Counted from the first letter of the stretch, positions 22,135 through 31,360 are shown. The stretch is 64,000 bases of DNA from Chamaecrista fasciculata (GCA_003254925.1 QANZ01006387.1:91994-155993); one strand, 5' to 3'. Notes: generated by a model not told the origin, from the letters alone. Made by a program: numbers and translations.

Positions 22135-22664
22135 GACAAAACCGCTCTAAAGACTTTGGTAAATCAACCTCCTCACTAATTTTCTGGATATTTCTTCCTC
22201 CTTGATTTTTTGCTCCAAGAAAGGCCTCTTCACTTTGTCTAGAAAATGCTCATACTGAACCTCAATCGTTGAAACTTGAATCCCAACAGTATAATCATCA
22301 CAAAATAAAAAAGAAGAAGAAAATACAAAAAGATAAAATCNAAAATGCTCATACTGAACCTCGCTGAAACTTGAATCCCAACTGTATAATCATTACAAAA
22401 TAAAAAAGAAGAAGAAAATACAAAAAGATAAAATCAAAACCATAATCATAATCAAAATTAGATGAAGAAAAAGAAACAGAGTATGTATGTACCAACATCA
22501 ATTAATTCATTAACAATATCTCTTTTCATTAGAAATTATTTGTATGTGTTTCTGCATATGCGGTAAAAGAAAAAAAAAACAGTGAAGAAAATAATAACCT
22601 CTCTGGCATGAGGGTTTTAGAATTATTCTGCAAAAAATTTGAAGAAGAACCAAAAGATGATTAG
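22135..22664 (-). pseudogene. Unknown small gene, left part (interrupted by the Tat element)
   Basis: On the minus strand, DNA next to the retrotransposon reads like an exon between splice signals: TTTTTTGCAG, then about 29 nt containing ATGCCAGAGAG, then GTTATT. Further down, 22290-22135 reads VQYEHFLDKVKRPFLEQKI, KEEEISRKLVRRLIYQSL and a stop: a basic, charged C-terminus of unknown family. The sequence around 22235-22340 is tandemly repeated at 22342-22437 with one N at the join. The same small exon occurs again beyond the retrotransposon (31215-31300), so the gene was partly duplicated. No function is proposed. Confidence 0.35.
22235..22437. repeat. Tandem duplication of about 100 bp with an N at the join
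   Basis: 'aaaatgctcatactgaacctc' through 'aaaatacaaaaagataaaatc' occurs twice in a row, with one undetermined base at 22341. The N sits at the copy boundary, so the copy number may be an assembly artefact. Confidence 0.8.
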
Positions 22665-22900
22665 TGATAAACCGGAAAATGACTGGCACTTACCTAGTTC
22701 ACCGGAGGGGGCTGCGAGAGCCAAGACTTGAGCAAAGACCTGCAAAAGCTTCACAGGGGGGCCCTGCGAAGTGTACTCCGACGCTCAAGTTAGTAAGAGA
22801 GTGATAGGAGAGTAAGAGAATTTGAGAGTGTAAGAAGTAGCTAACCTTGAACTGGTGAGATGGGCTCTATTTATAGAGCAGGGAGGAGAGAGGTGGTCAG
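22665..22900 (-). repeat. Truncated 3' LTR of the Tat element
   Basis: It matches positions 30526-30761 of the 5' LTR with two substitutions, then ends abruptly after 'gagaggtggtcag'. The remaining 337 bp, which in element sense is the U3 half, is absent and replaced directly by internal sequence. Confidence 0.92.
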
Positions 22901-22957
22901 GCGTCGGCGAGCCCGTCGAGGAGGAGGACTGGACCACCGGTGTTGGCCCCTGGTGGG

Positions 22958-24109
22958 ATGAGGCAGGCGGGGGGCCCGTCGGAGAGGAGGAGGCCGGACG
23001 GGAGGGGGAAGGGTCCAGCGGAGGAGGAGCCGCCAGCGAAGAGGGCGCGCGTTGCCAGCGCGGCAGATCCCGGGATGTTCATCCACTGGGATGATGAAGA
23101 ATTGGATCGGTTCATCAAGGTGAGCCATCCAGATGGCGACGGGCCACGGAACCCGCGGATGGAGATGCCGGACGCCCGACGAGTGAATGAGGAGGGGGAA
23201 GCTGAGTTCCCCTATCTACCGGCCCGACCATTCAGCGGGCGATTTTCTGGGATTGCCTCTATCCAATCTCTCTACTCCAACGGCACCTACGAGTGGCATG
23301 ACACCATGGTTGCCGATGCTTACAAGCGCCCACCGGCAGATTACGCAGCTGCGTATGGTGTGATGGCGTCCGTGGCGAGCCATGCGGCGCAGACGCTGTC
23401 GCACAACTTGGCCAAGGAGGTGGCCCGCCTGAGGGAGGAGGCCCGAGCGGCTAGCGGTGTCGAGCAGCTAAAGGCACTGGAAGCTGCTAGGGACAAGGCG
23501 GTGGAGGAGGCTCAGGCCGGGCGGGCCCAAGTGAAGAAGCTGGAGGAGGAGAAGAAGAAGGAGAGGGAGAGGAGGAAGAAGGCGGAGCAGGAGGCGGGTG
23601 TGCAGCGGGGAGAGGCTGCGGCCGCCAGAGCAGAGCTGGAGGCGTACCGGGCGGGGGAGGCCCAGAGGTTGGAGCGCGCGCGCCGCGACGAGCGTCGCCA
23701 GTGGTATTGGTACTATATCCAAGCCACATCGCGGGGGTTCGAGAACTGTAGAAAGCAGCTGGCGTTCTTGAACCCGGGACAGAATGAGGCGGGCCTCGAT
23801 TACACCTTTGAGGTGCTTCCCAACGGTCGCGGCGGGGAGGAGATCCGCATGCGCGCGGATGATGATGAGCCCGAGACGCCAATGCCCGAGCAGCCGGAAG
23901 ATTGGACCATCCATGCGCTGGAGGTTCAGGAAGGGCGATCCCCTCTCAGACCAGGGGATGAAGGTTATGTGCCCCCGGCGGACGTCCAGAGCACCACGGG
24001 CAACGAGCCGGACGTCGAGCAGATGTTGATCGTCCCGGACAGCGGGGGTGCAGAGGGCAGCGGCGATCATGCTCCGGGAGATGGCGGGCCGGTGATTCTG
24101 GACGATTAG
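22958..24109 (+). CDS. Antisense ORF (aORF) of the Tat element, coiled-coil protein
   Basis: A long plus-strand frame, opposite to gag and pol, runs from an ATG at 22958 (MRQAGGPSERRR; the frame is open further upstream with no earlier ATG seen) to TAG at 24109: about 383 residues. Features: an acidic/basic disordered start with a KRAR basic patch that could be a nuclear signal; a segment around residues 40-155 with RPFSGRFSGIASIQSLYSNG; a strong heptad-like coiled coil rich in K/E/A/R (about 155-245); a Trp/Tyr block RRQWYWYYIQAT; and an acidic Pro/Gly-rich tail. Antisense ORFs in this position are known from Tat elements, and their function is not established. The upstream end borders the deletion that removed U3, so the N-terminus may be truncated. 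Its high GC matches gag-pol, so it belongs to the element rather than to a captured host gene. Confidence 0.7.
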   Translation: MRQAGGPSERRRPDGRGKGPAEEEPPAKRARVASAADPGMFIHWDDEELDRFIKVSHPDGDGPRNPRMEMPDARRVNEEGEAEFPYLPARPFSGRFSGIASIQSLYSNGTYEWHDTMVADAYKRPPADYAAAYGVMASVASHAAQTLSHNLAKEVARLREEARAASGVEQLKALEAARDKAVEEAQAGRAQVKKLEEEKKKERERRKKAEQEAGVQRGEAAAARAELEAYRAGEAQRLERARRDERRQWYWYYIQATSRGFENCRKQLAFLNPGQNEAGLDYTFEVLPNGRGGEEIRMRADDDEPETPMPEQPEDWTIHALEVQEGRSPLRPGDEGYVPPADVQSTTGNEPDVEQMLIVPDSGGAEGSGDHAPGDGGPVILDD

Positions 24110-24728
24110 AGCGTCCATTAGTTGTAATCTCGGGGGTGTTCCCCGTTTTGAATTTCTCTGGGCGTGTGTGCCCTCTTTTCTTTTTATATTGTTAATTTGT
24201 ATGGGGCGGATGTGCCCTTTTTTGAACAAATTTGATGGCCATTGCGGCCTTGATTAATGCAGGCCATAAGGCCATTTATTGTTGCTTTGATAATTATGAC
24301 TGCTGTTATTTCATATCTGTTGTGTTTGATATTTGCGCAAGTGTATGTGCGTGGGTGTGTGTCCGCCCAACTGAGTTGGCGATCGGACTTTTGGGCTAGC
24401 CAGCCAAGAGGTAAGGGACCAGCATGGCGTATGAGCAACTTCTCGGCTCATGGGCGCGCGGAGCGCCAGAATGAAAGCGTATGGAGGCGTCCCTCCAGCC
24501 TTCGAGCTCTTCTTTGGAGCGAAATTACGTGTAGTGAGACGTTGTGAGTTAGGCTGTGCCTAAGCGAGAGTAATTGAAACAAACGCGAATGTAAATGAAT
24601 CGAATAAATTCAAGAGAATGCCATAATAATATTGATGAAATATATTGGCGATCGTTACATAAAGTAGGTAATTGCAACATGTAAAAGCGTACAAGAGATT
24701 ACATAAATGTGAAAATACATAAATGAAA
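24110..24728. other. Tat element: region between the ends of pol and the antisense ORF
   Basis: The convergent ends of pol (minus) and the aORF (plus) leave about 620 bp. It shifts from GC-rich to AT-rich and contains 'ttgaatttctctgggcg', 'tttttatattgttaatttg' and '...aataaattcaag', which could hold polyadenylation signals for either strand. No further ORF is supported. Confidence 0.5.
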
Positions 24729-27700
24729 TCAAAGCGTGATATTGTTGACCGTGCGGTCGAGATACTTTCTGAGGCTCGCGACATTCCATGTATTTGGCAG
24801 ACGGCGGCCGTCCAAAGTAGAGAGCACGTACGCGCCACCAGGGATAACTCTGGTGACCCGGTATGGTCCTTCCCAGTTGGGATGGAGCTTGCCGTGCGAG
24901 CGGTTCAGGCGGTCGTTGGCCACATCGCGAAGAACGAGGTCGCCAACGTCAAAGGATCGGTGTTTGACCCTTTTATTGAAATACTTGGCCATGCGCTCTT
25001 TGTAGGCGGCCTGGCGGATGCTGGCGATTTCTCGCACCTCCTCAAGTTCGTCTAGAGCTATTGCTCGACAGCCTCGGTTTGCCTCCTCATTGTAGTATAA
25101 GACCCTGTCGGAGAGAAAGGCGGTCTCAGCTGGAATCATGGCGGGCGACCCGTATGTAAGGGTGTAAGGTGCCTCGCCTGTGGATTCTTGAGGGGTGATA
25201 CGGTAGGACCAGAGGACGGTTGGGAGTTCGTCCGCCCAACGGCCTTTGGCGTTGTCGAGTCTGCGCTTCAGCCCATTTAAAATGATGCGGTTGGCGAGCT
25301 CGGTTTGGCCGTTGGTCGAGGGATGCTCGACTGAAGTGTTACCGAGGGAGATGTCATACTGGGCGCAGAAATCGCGGAAGGATTCACTGATGAATTGGCG
25401 GCCGTTGTCGCTGATGATTCGCTGCGGGACGCCAAAACGTGACAGTATGTTCTGCAAGACGAATGTTTTCATCTGGGCAGAGCTGATCGATTTTACCGGT
25501 TCAGCCTCGATCCACTTTGTGAAAAGGTCGATCGCGACGATGAGGAACCGGCGTTGGCCTGTGGCGGTCGGAAACGGCCCGAGGATGTCGATCCCCCATA
25601 CGTCAAATGGCCAAGGGGATTCCATTGGGCGCATGTCTTCACCCGGAATATGGATGCGATTGGCGTGCTCCTGGCACTTTTGGCAAGTTTTCACCAGTGC
25701 TGTGGCATCCCGTATGATCGTGGGCCAGTAGTACCCCGAAATGAGCACTTTGCGTTTGAGGGTGGGCGCCGCTTGGTGTGAACCGCAGAGCCCTTCGTGG
25801 AGCTCCTCGAGGATGAGGCGGGCGTCGTTTGGCCCTACGCATCTGAGGCAGGGCATGGAGTGACCTCGCCGATAAAGATCATTTCCCCAGAGGAAGTAGT
25901 GCGCGGCCCGGCGTACCACCTTGCGGGCTTCGTTTCTGTCTGCCGGGAGGGTGCCATCCCGGATGTAGGACATGATAGGCGTCCGCCAATCAGCCACAGT
26001 TGAGATTGCTAGGACCATAGGGCCCTCGATTGACGGGCGTTCTAAGGTGGTGCGAATGATAGAGGAACGACTCCGAGCGTCTGGCTTAGATGCCAGTTTG
26101 GCTAAGGCGTCCGCCCTAGTGTTCTTAGAACGCAAGATGTGGGAGAACTGGGCGGCCCGGATGTGGTGGCGCAGGATGTACTTTGCTTTTTCCACGTACT
26201 TGAGGATGGTGGGCTCCTTGGCCTCGAAGTCTCCCTTCATGTGACCAACCACCAGCTGGGAATCGCTATAGACGTGGATGTCCTGGGCGCCCATGCCCAC
26301 GGCAAGCTCGAGGGCTGCGATGAGCGCCTCGTATTCGGCCTGATTGTTCGTGGCCGGGAAGCGTATGTCGATGGCCTGTTCAATGCTGTAACCATCGGGG
26401 GATTCAACAATCACGCCCGCGCCACGGAGCCTGGCGGATGAGGCCCCATCGATGTAGAGGTTCCACACGATGGGGGTAGGATTGGCGGGCGTCATTTCTG
26501 CGACAAAGTCAGCCAAAGCCTGGCCTTTGATGGCGCGTCGTGGCTCGAAAGTCAGGCCGAATTCGGAGAGCTCAATCGACCAATTGACCAGGCGGCCGGC
26601 GATGTCGGGCTGGTGAATGATCTGCCTCATAGGGCGGTCGGTGCGGACGATGATCACATACTGTTGGTAATATGGTCGCAGCTTCCTTGTGGAAACAAGG
26701 AGGGCGTACACGAGCTTTTCGAGTAGGTGATATCGTGTCTCGGCGCCCGTGAGGACTTTGCTTGAGAAGTAAATGGGGCGCTGCTCATCCCTTTCCTCGA
26801 TGATCAGGACAGAGCTGACTGCCACATCGGTTGCAGCCAAGTAAACGTAGATAGGCTTGCCGGGCAAGGGAGTGGTGAGAATAGGCGGCCTGCTCAGGTA
26901 CGCCTTCAATTGCTGGAACGCCTCTTCACACTCGGCCGTCCATGTGAAGTTCTTCCCTCCTTTAAGGGTTTTAAAGAAGGGTAGGCACCGGTCGCCCGAT
27001 CTTGCCAAAAAGCGGTGGAGCGCCGCTATGCGCCCGTTGAGGCGTTGAACCTCCTTTAACGTCTTTGGGGACGCCATGTCGATAATGGCCTGGCACTGGT
27101 CCGGGTTGGCCTCTATCCCTCGTTGGGAGATCATGAAGCCTAAGAACTTGCCCCCGGCGACCCCGAAAGCGCACTTGGCGGGGTTGAGCCTCAATCGGTA
27201 GTGGCGGAGGATCTGGAAGATCTCCTGTAGGTCAACGAGGTGGTCGCCACCAGCCTTCGTCTTGACGACCATGTCGTCAACGTAGACCTCGATGTTTTTC
27301 CCGATGTTGTCTTGGAAGAACCTGTCCATCATACGTTGGTACGTGGCGCCCGCGTTCTTCAGGCCGAAGGGCATGACGTTGTAACAGTAGATGCCCTGTT
27401 CAGTGATAAAGGCCGTCTTGTCGACGTCCTTGGGATTCATCTTGATCTGATTGTATCCCGAAAAAGCATCAAGGAAGCTCAAGGTGGCGTACCCACAGGT
27501 GTTGTCCACCAACTTATCGATGCTGGGGAGTGGGTGAAGGTCCTTGGGGGTCGCCTTGTTAAGGTCTGTGAAGTCCACACACATCCGCCATTTGCCGTTG
27601 GGCTTGGGGACAAGGACGACGTTGGACAGCCAGGTGGGGTACTTGGTTTCCCGAATGAACCCGGCCGCCAGCAATTTGTTCACTTCTTCTTTGGCGGCAA

Positions 27701-27896
27701 GCTGCCGCTCTAGCCCCAGGACGCGTTTCTTCTGAAAGATTCCCGGGCGGTCATCAACATCGAGAGAGTGCATGACCAACTGGGGGTCGACGCCGGGCAT
27801 GTCCGACGCAGACCATGCGAAAATGTCGCCGTTGGCGAGCAGAAAGTCAGATAGCCTGGCTTGTTCTTGAGCGGGTAAATCCGCAGAGATGCTCAC
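24729..27896 (-). CDS. pol: Tat element pol: RT, RNase H, archaeal-type RNase H, integrase
   Basis: The 1055-residue frame has the following domains in order. Reverse transcriptase: PKPNGKWRMCVDFTDLN, MPFGLKNAGATYQRMM and the catalytic YVDDM at 205-209. First RNase H: about 350-470, with TDVAVSSVL and IYFSSKVL. Second, archaeal-like RNase H: WNLYIDGASSARLRGAGVIV, NNQAEYEALIAAL and VYSDSQLVVGHM, which marks the Tat lineage. Integrase: zinc-binding HHCC-type LHEGLCGSH...CQKCQ, then DVWGID, ISDNGRQF and the NGQTELAN glutamate. A chromodomain was not recognised. Upstream, the same frame is open to a TAG near 27969, so translation from gag would need readthrough or frameshifting across about 250 nt; the first in-frame Met is used here. 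The frame has no internal stops. Confidence 0.93.
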   Translation of the reverse strand: MSISADLPAQEQARLSDFLLANGDIFAWSASDMPGVDPQLVMHSLDVDDRPGIFQKKRVLGLERQLAAKEEVNKLLAAGFIRETKYPTWLSNVVLVPKPNGKWRMCVDFTDLNKATPKDLHPLPSIDKLVDNTCGYATLSFLDAFSGYNQIKMNPKDVDKTAFITEQGIYCYNVMPFGLKNAGATYQRMMDRFFQDNIGKNIEVYVDDMVVKTKAGGDHLVDLQEIFQILRHYRLRLNPAKCAFGVAGGKFLGFMISQRGIEANPDQCQAIIDMASPKTLKEVQRLNGRIAALHRFLARSGDRCLPFFKTLKGGKNFTWTAECEEAFQQLKAYLSRPPILTTPLPGKPIYVYLAATDVAVSSVLIIEERDEQRPIYFSSKVLTGAETRYHLLEKLVYALLVSTRKLRPYYQQYVIIVRTDRPMRQIIHQPDIAGRLVNWSIELSEFGLTFEPRRAIKGQALADFVAEMTPANPTPIVWNLYIDGASSARLRGAGVIVESPDGYSIEQAIDIRFPATNNQAEYEALIAALELAVGMGAQDIHVYSDSQLVVGHMKGDFEAKEPTILKYVEKAKYILRHHIRAAQFSHILRSKNTRADALAKLASKPDARSRSSIIRTTLERPSIEGPMVLAISTVADWRTPIMSYIRDGTLPADRNEARKVVRRAAHYFLWGNDLYRRGHSMPCLRCVGPNDARLILEELHEGLCGSHQAAPTLKRKVLISGYYWPTIIRDATALVKTCQKCQEHANRIHIPGEDMRPMESPWPFDVWGIDILGPFPTATGQRRFLIVAIDLFTKWIEAEPVKSISSAQMKTFVLQNILSRFGVPQRIISDNGRQFISESFRDFCAQYDISLGNTSVEHPSTNGQTELANRIILNGLKRRLDNAKGRWADELPTVLWSYRITPQESTGEAPYTLTYGSPAMIPAETAFLSDRVLYYNEEANRGCRAIALDELEEVREIASIRQAAYKERMAKYFNKRVKHRSFDVGDLVLRDVANDRLNRSHGKLHPNWEGPYRVTRVIPGGAYVLSTLDGRRLPNTWNVASLRKYLDRTVNNITL

Positions 27897-28224
27897 TGTT
27901 CTCTCCGGGTGCCCGGGGAAGTGAATTTGGACGAGTGTGTCCGAAGGTTTGGGGCGTGCGCCCTCGACCTAGTACGACAGATAAAATGCGTATAAGTAAA
28001 GAGATGTAGTGGAAAATGAGTTCATTGAATAAATGATTTCATTAATCTGATAAAATGGGCGTCCGCCATGTGTAGGTCGGAGCGTACAATTAGAATGACA
28101 TAAGGGGGGCCTTAAGCATTTTGTAGGAAAGGGAAATAAACATAGACATGAAAATGAAAAACAACTAATCTTAAGGCCGGGCGGCTAATCCACCCACTAG
28201 AAGTAGTTGCTAAGTGAAGGAGCG

Positions 28225-30387
28225 TCAGCCACTGATGTGGTATACCTCGTCGCGGAGGTCTGTGATCTCTGACGTGCCCATGTCTGTGTCCTCCCCGGCG
28301 GGCTCCGGGGGAGGGGAGTCTGGAACCCCTTCCATTAGTCGGCGGGTCTGATACCCGGGATCGATCATCACGCGAGCCAGGCTTGTGGCATAGCAGCGGC
28401 GACCTTCGAGTTGATCTCCCCTTATACTCGCAGTTCCCCAACGTGTAGGGAATTTCATGAGTAGGTGGGCAGTGGAGATCACTGCTCTGAAAGCGTTGAG
28501 ACTGGAGCGCCCGAGGATTGCGTTGTATGCTGAAGGAGCGGCTACAACGATGAAGCTGGCGTATGTAGCTGCGGTCCTCGGCGGGTCGCCATCACCCTCG
28601 AGGGTGAGCTTGGTTTCGAGTACCCCTTCGGCGGGCGTCCTTGTCCCAGCGAAGCCAATCAGAGGCTCGTTGAAAGGCTTCAGGGCGCTCAGCGGGATGC
28701 CCAGGTGCTCGAAGGCGTGAAAGTAGAGGATGTCTGAGGAGGATCCTTGATCTACCAGCACGCGCCGTACGTCGATCTCGCCTATGCGCGCCGTTATAAC
28801 CATAGGCTCATCATACTCCACGGGCTTGAGCTCGTCGTGGGTGAAAGTGATAGGCGCGTGGATGTCTTCGTGCGAGCGCTTGACGCTCGTATAATGCATG
28901 CACATGATGGAGCGCATGATTTGCTTTCGGCTGTGGGGGGTCTTGTGCATGTGAATTCCCCCAGAGATGGTGTTCACAACGTTGCGGACGGGCGCCTCGG
29001 AATGCTTCGAGCCGCCACTTCCGCCCTCAGCGACCTTCCTGTTCTTCTGATGGGAGGCGTCCCCATCAGACTCCGGTCGCTTTTTCTGTTTGTACTCGGC
29101 CAGATGGCCGTCCCGGATTAGCTGCTCGATTGCATCCTTCAGAGAGATGCACTCATCTGTAGTGTGACCATAGCCGTTGTGATAACGGCAATGTTTGCTG
29201 GTGTCCCGAGGGCGGCCGGTCTTTACCGGGAGGGGCCGGGCTACCGGAAAGAACTCAAGGTTTCCGCAGGCGCGCAGGATCTCTGACCTGGAGACGGTCA
29301 GGATGTGGTATGTTGGGAACTTGCCCGTGAAGGGCGTGCGCTGGGCCCCTGGGGAAGAGTTGGAAGAGCGGTCGTGCCTCTTCCACCTCCCATTGCCATT
29401 CCCATTGGCGGGCTGAGTCCGGGTGCTTGTTTGGGCGTTCTGCATATCCTTCAGCTTGCTGAAGCGACTTTTGGAGGCAACCTGGTTGTCCTCCTTCAGA
29501 ATGAAATCCCGAACCTGTTTCAACAGTGCGTCCAGGGTTTTGGGGTTGGCGAGCGCCAACTCGTTCGACACGTTGCCCGGGCGTAAGCCCTGTTTGAAAG
29601 CGTGGATGGCCACGCTGTCCTCCAAGTCCTCCACCTCGTGGCAGCGCTCGGAGAAGCGCTTAAGGAAATCCCGGAGGCTCTCGCTGGAGCCCTGAATAAG
29701 GTCTGCCATGACCGTGGAGGGTTTCTTGTACACGATACTGGTGGCAAAGCGCTTCAGGAAGGCGGCCTCCAGCTCGTCGAAGTTGTGTATGGAGTAATCG
29801 GGGAGGCGGGCGTACCAATGAAGTCCCTCTGGACCAAGAGTGGTAGGAAAGAGCTTGCACTTCTTCCCTTCAGTGAGTGAGGCCAGTTGGACGTTTGCAT
29901 GGAACGCCTTCAAGTGCAGATTTGGGTCTGCAGTTGGCTCGTAGGGGACCATCTTCACGGGCATCTTGAAGCCCTGAGGCACGATATCGCGCTGGATCTC
30001 TACGGCGAACGGTCCCTTCTGGGGGATGAAGGTGCCCGGCTCGTCTTCGAAACCAGCAGCAGGTGCGTTTTCTTGGGCCGAGGCGGCCGTGGTGTTACGG
30101 CGGCCGGGGTTCGACCCCTGGGGAGTGCTATGAACCGATAGGCTCTGGAATTCACGACGTAGGGATTCTGTCTGCTCCCTCATCATGCTGCGAAAGATGG
30201 CCATAATGTCCATGGCCTGGAAGGTCTGGCCCGTCGCGCCCATATCGGCTGGTGGTGCAACCCGAGAGGGCGCTCCCTCGTCTCGATGTTCCTCTTGTTC
30301 CTGATTTTCCTGGGAGCCTAGGGCGTGCTCCTGGGAATCAGAGGGTTCGTCCAAGAGCTGATCGCGAGGAGAGTCACTGTGAGCCAT
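28225..30387 (-). CDS. gag: Tat element gag-protease polyprotein
   Basis: The 720-residue frame starts MAHSDSPRDQLLDEPSDSQE. The middle carries a retrotransposon gag domain (about 150-290: GLHWYARLP, FLKRFATSIVYKKPSTVMAD, LRDFLKRFSERCHEVED). A Cys/His motif CRYHNGYGHTTDEC (about 400-413) is the zinc-binding region of this lineage. The aspartic protease follows at about 545-600 with RRVLVDQGSSSDILY, where the usual DTG/DSG is DQG as in other Tat-like elements. The frame ends at 28225, separated by about 250 nt from the open part of pol. Gag would form the virus-like particle; protease matures gag and pol. Confidence 0.92.
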   Translation of the reverse strand: MAHSDSPRDQLLDEPSDSQEHALGSQENQEQEEHRDEGAPSRVAPPADMGATGQTFQAMDIMAIFRSMMREQTESLRREFQSLSVHSTPQGSNPGRRNTTAASAQENAPAAGFEDEPGTFIPQKGPFAVEIQRDIVPQGFKMPVKMVPYEPTADPNLHLKAFHANVQLASLTEGKKCKLFPTTLGPEGLHWYARLPDYSIHNFDELEAAFLKRFATSIVYKKPSTVMADLIQGSSESLRDFLKRFSERCHEVEDLEDSVAIHAFKQGLRPGNVSNELALANPKTLDALLKQVRDFILKEDNQVASKSRFSKLKDMQNAQTSTRTQPANGNGNGRWKRHDRSSNSSPGAQRTPFTGKFPTYHILTVSRSEILRACGNLEFFPVARPLPVKTGRPRDTSKHCRYHNGYGHTTDECISLKDAIEQLIRDGHLAEYKQKKRPESDGDASHQKNRKVAEGGSGGSKHSEAPVRNVVNTISGGIHMHKTPHSRKQIMRSIMCMHYTSVKRSHEDIHAPITFTHDELKPVEYDEPMVITARIGEIDVRRVLVDQGSSSDILYFHAFEHLGIPLSALKPFNEPLIGFAGTRTPAEGVLETKLTLEGDGDPPRTAATYASFIVVAAPSAYNAILGRSSLNAFRAVISTAHLLMKFPTRWGTASIRGDQLEGRRCYATSLARVMIDPGYQTRRLMEGVPDSPPPEPAGEDTDMGTSEITDLRDEVYHISG

Positions 30388-30504
30388 AGAGAAGTGGAAA
30401 TCACCTAGTTTAACAAGGTAAACGTGGGTGAGTTAGCTTTTGTAAAGAAAAAAGCAACAGAGGGCGGGCGTGAGAGCCCGCAAAGTTCAGCAGGTGAGGA
30501 GGAG

Positions 30505-30524
30505 GGTCCCCACAGACGGCGCCA
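30505..30524 (-). other. Primer-binding site of the Tat element
   Basis: Adjacent to the 5' LTR, the minus strand reads TGGCGCCGTCTGTGGGGACC, the TGGCGCCG-type PBS common in plant gypsy elements. One extra T separates it from the LTR end. Confidence 0.88.
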
Positions 30525-30525
30525 A

Positions 30526-31098
30526 TGATAAACTGGAAAATGACTGGCACTTACCTAGTTCACCGGAGAGGGCTGCGAGAGCCAAGACTTGAGCAAAGAC
30601 CTGCAAAAGCTTCACAGGGGGGCCCTGCGAAGTGTACTCCGACGCTCAAGTTAGTAAGAGAGTGATAGGAGAGTAAGAGAATTTGAGAGTGTAAGAAGTA
30701 GCTAACCTTGAACTGGTGAGATGGGCTCTATTTATAGAGCAGGGAGGAGAGAGGTGGTCAGCGCGCGGGGCGGACCACGTAGTTGGACACGATCTCCACC
30801 AGCGAAGATGGTGGAGACCGAGATTTGCGGAACAAGGCAATCGTGGGTGATTGCGTGTTGCGTCTGTAGGCGGGCGCCTAGAGACTGGAGATCGTGGGTG
30901 AGCTGGTGCGCAGCCCACGATCTCTCGTAACGTGGATTGCGGAGCAAGGTGATCGTGGGTGGCCACGTGTCATTTGGGGGACGGGCGCCGTGACCCAGGA
31001 TGGATCATGAACGCCCCTAAGTGTGTTTAGGGCGCCCGATTGGCTCGAGGGCGCTTCGCGAGGGCTGTTTAGGCGTACGCCCAAATAGTGATGTATCA
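30526..31098 (-). repeat. Complete 5' LTR of the Tat element
   Basis: 573 bp, in element sense beginning TGATACATCACTATTTGGGC and ending TTCCAGTTTATCA. A TATA-like CTATAAATAGAG lies at 30727-30739 on the minus strand, giving a plausible transcription start in the LTR. Confidence 0.95.
30727..30739 (-). promoter_or_regulatory. TATA box in the Tat LTR
   Basis: The minus strand reads CTCTATAAATAGAG. The motif is nearly palindromic, so the plus strand also shows a TATTTATA. It is conserved in the truncated LTR (about 22866-22878) and in the solo LTR (about 4685-4698). Confidence 0.6.
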
Positions 31099-31103
31099 AT
31101 TAG

Positions 31104-31360
31104 ATAATCGAAGAAAAAAAAACATGATAAGAAAAAAAACGAAGAGCAAGATCGTGATTACCATGAAGTTTGGAGATATAATTGTAGAAATTGAAGTTAT
31201 ATGTTATTGTAGATGGAAAATAATAACCTCTCGCATGACGGGCTTTAGAATTATTCTGCAAAAAAATTTGAAGAAGAACCAAAAGATGATTAGATAAACG
31301 AAGAAAAAAATTTGACGGGAATGAATAACAATCTCTGCCACTATTTATAAAGTTTTTTGA
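31104..31360 (-). pseudogene. Unknown small gene, right part (5' end and duplicated exon)
   Basis: On the minus strand a TATA-like CTTTATAAATAG lies near 31342-31353. It is followed by 'ctaatcatcttttggttctt', TTTTTTTGCAG and a copy of the small exon found at 22596-22664, then GTTATT. In this copy the Met context reads GTCATGCGAGAGG. Below it is 'aacatataacttcaatttct', which is not present on the left side. The Tat element therefore landed in a locus with two tandem copies of this exon. No family recognised. Confidence 0.35.

Larger units (their letters stand above)
22665..31098 (-). mobile_element. Tat-lineage Ty3/gypsy LTR retrotransposon (young, 3' LTR truncated)
   Basis: The element has a perfect 5-bp TSD ATTAG (22660-22664 and 31099-31103). 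In element orientation: 5' LTR 31098-30526, PBS, gag-protease 30387-28225, pol 27896-24729, then a 1.8-kb 3' region carrying an antisense ORF, then a partial 3' LTR (22900-22665). The two LTRs differ at only 2 of the 236 aligned positions by eye, so the insertion is recent. A second RNase H domain in pol plus an antisense ORF beyond pol places it in the Tat group. It is GC-rich against an AT-rich background. U3 of the 3' LTR and the polypurine tract are missing, so this copy cannot complete a normal cycle alone. Confidence 0.95.

Noticed and set aside
23468-24229. 253-codon minus-strand ORF opposite the antisense ORF
   Set aside because: Leu/Pro/Arg-rich low-complexity translation, which is the expected complement of the K/E/A coiled-coil frame. 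The plus-strand frame has the structured protein composition.
25246-27713. Plus-strand ORFs of 60-160 codons opposite pol (for example 25246-25731, 27240-27713)
   Set aside because: They mirror the GC-rich pol frame; they show no family motifs and are explained as shadows.
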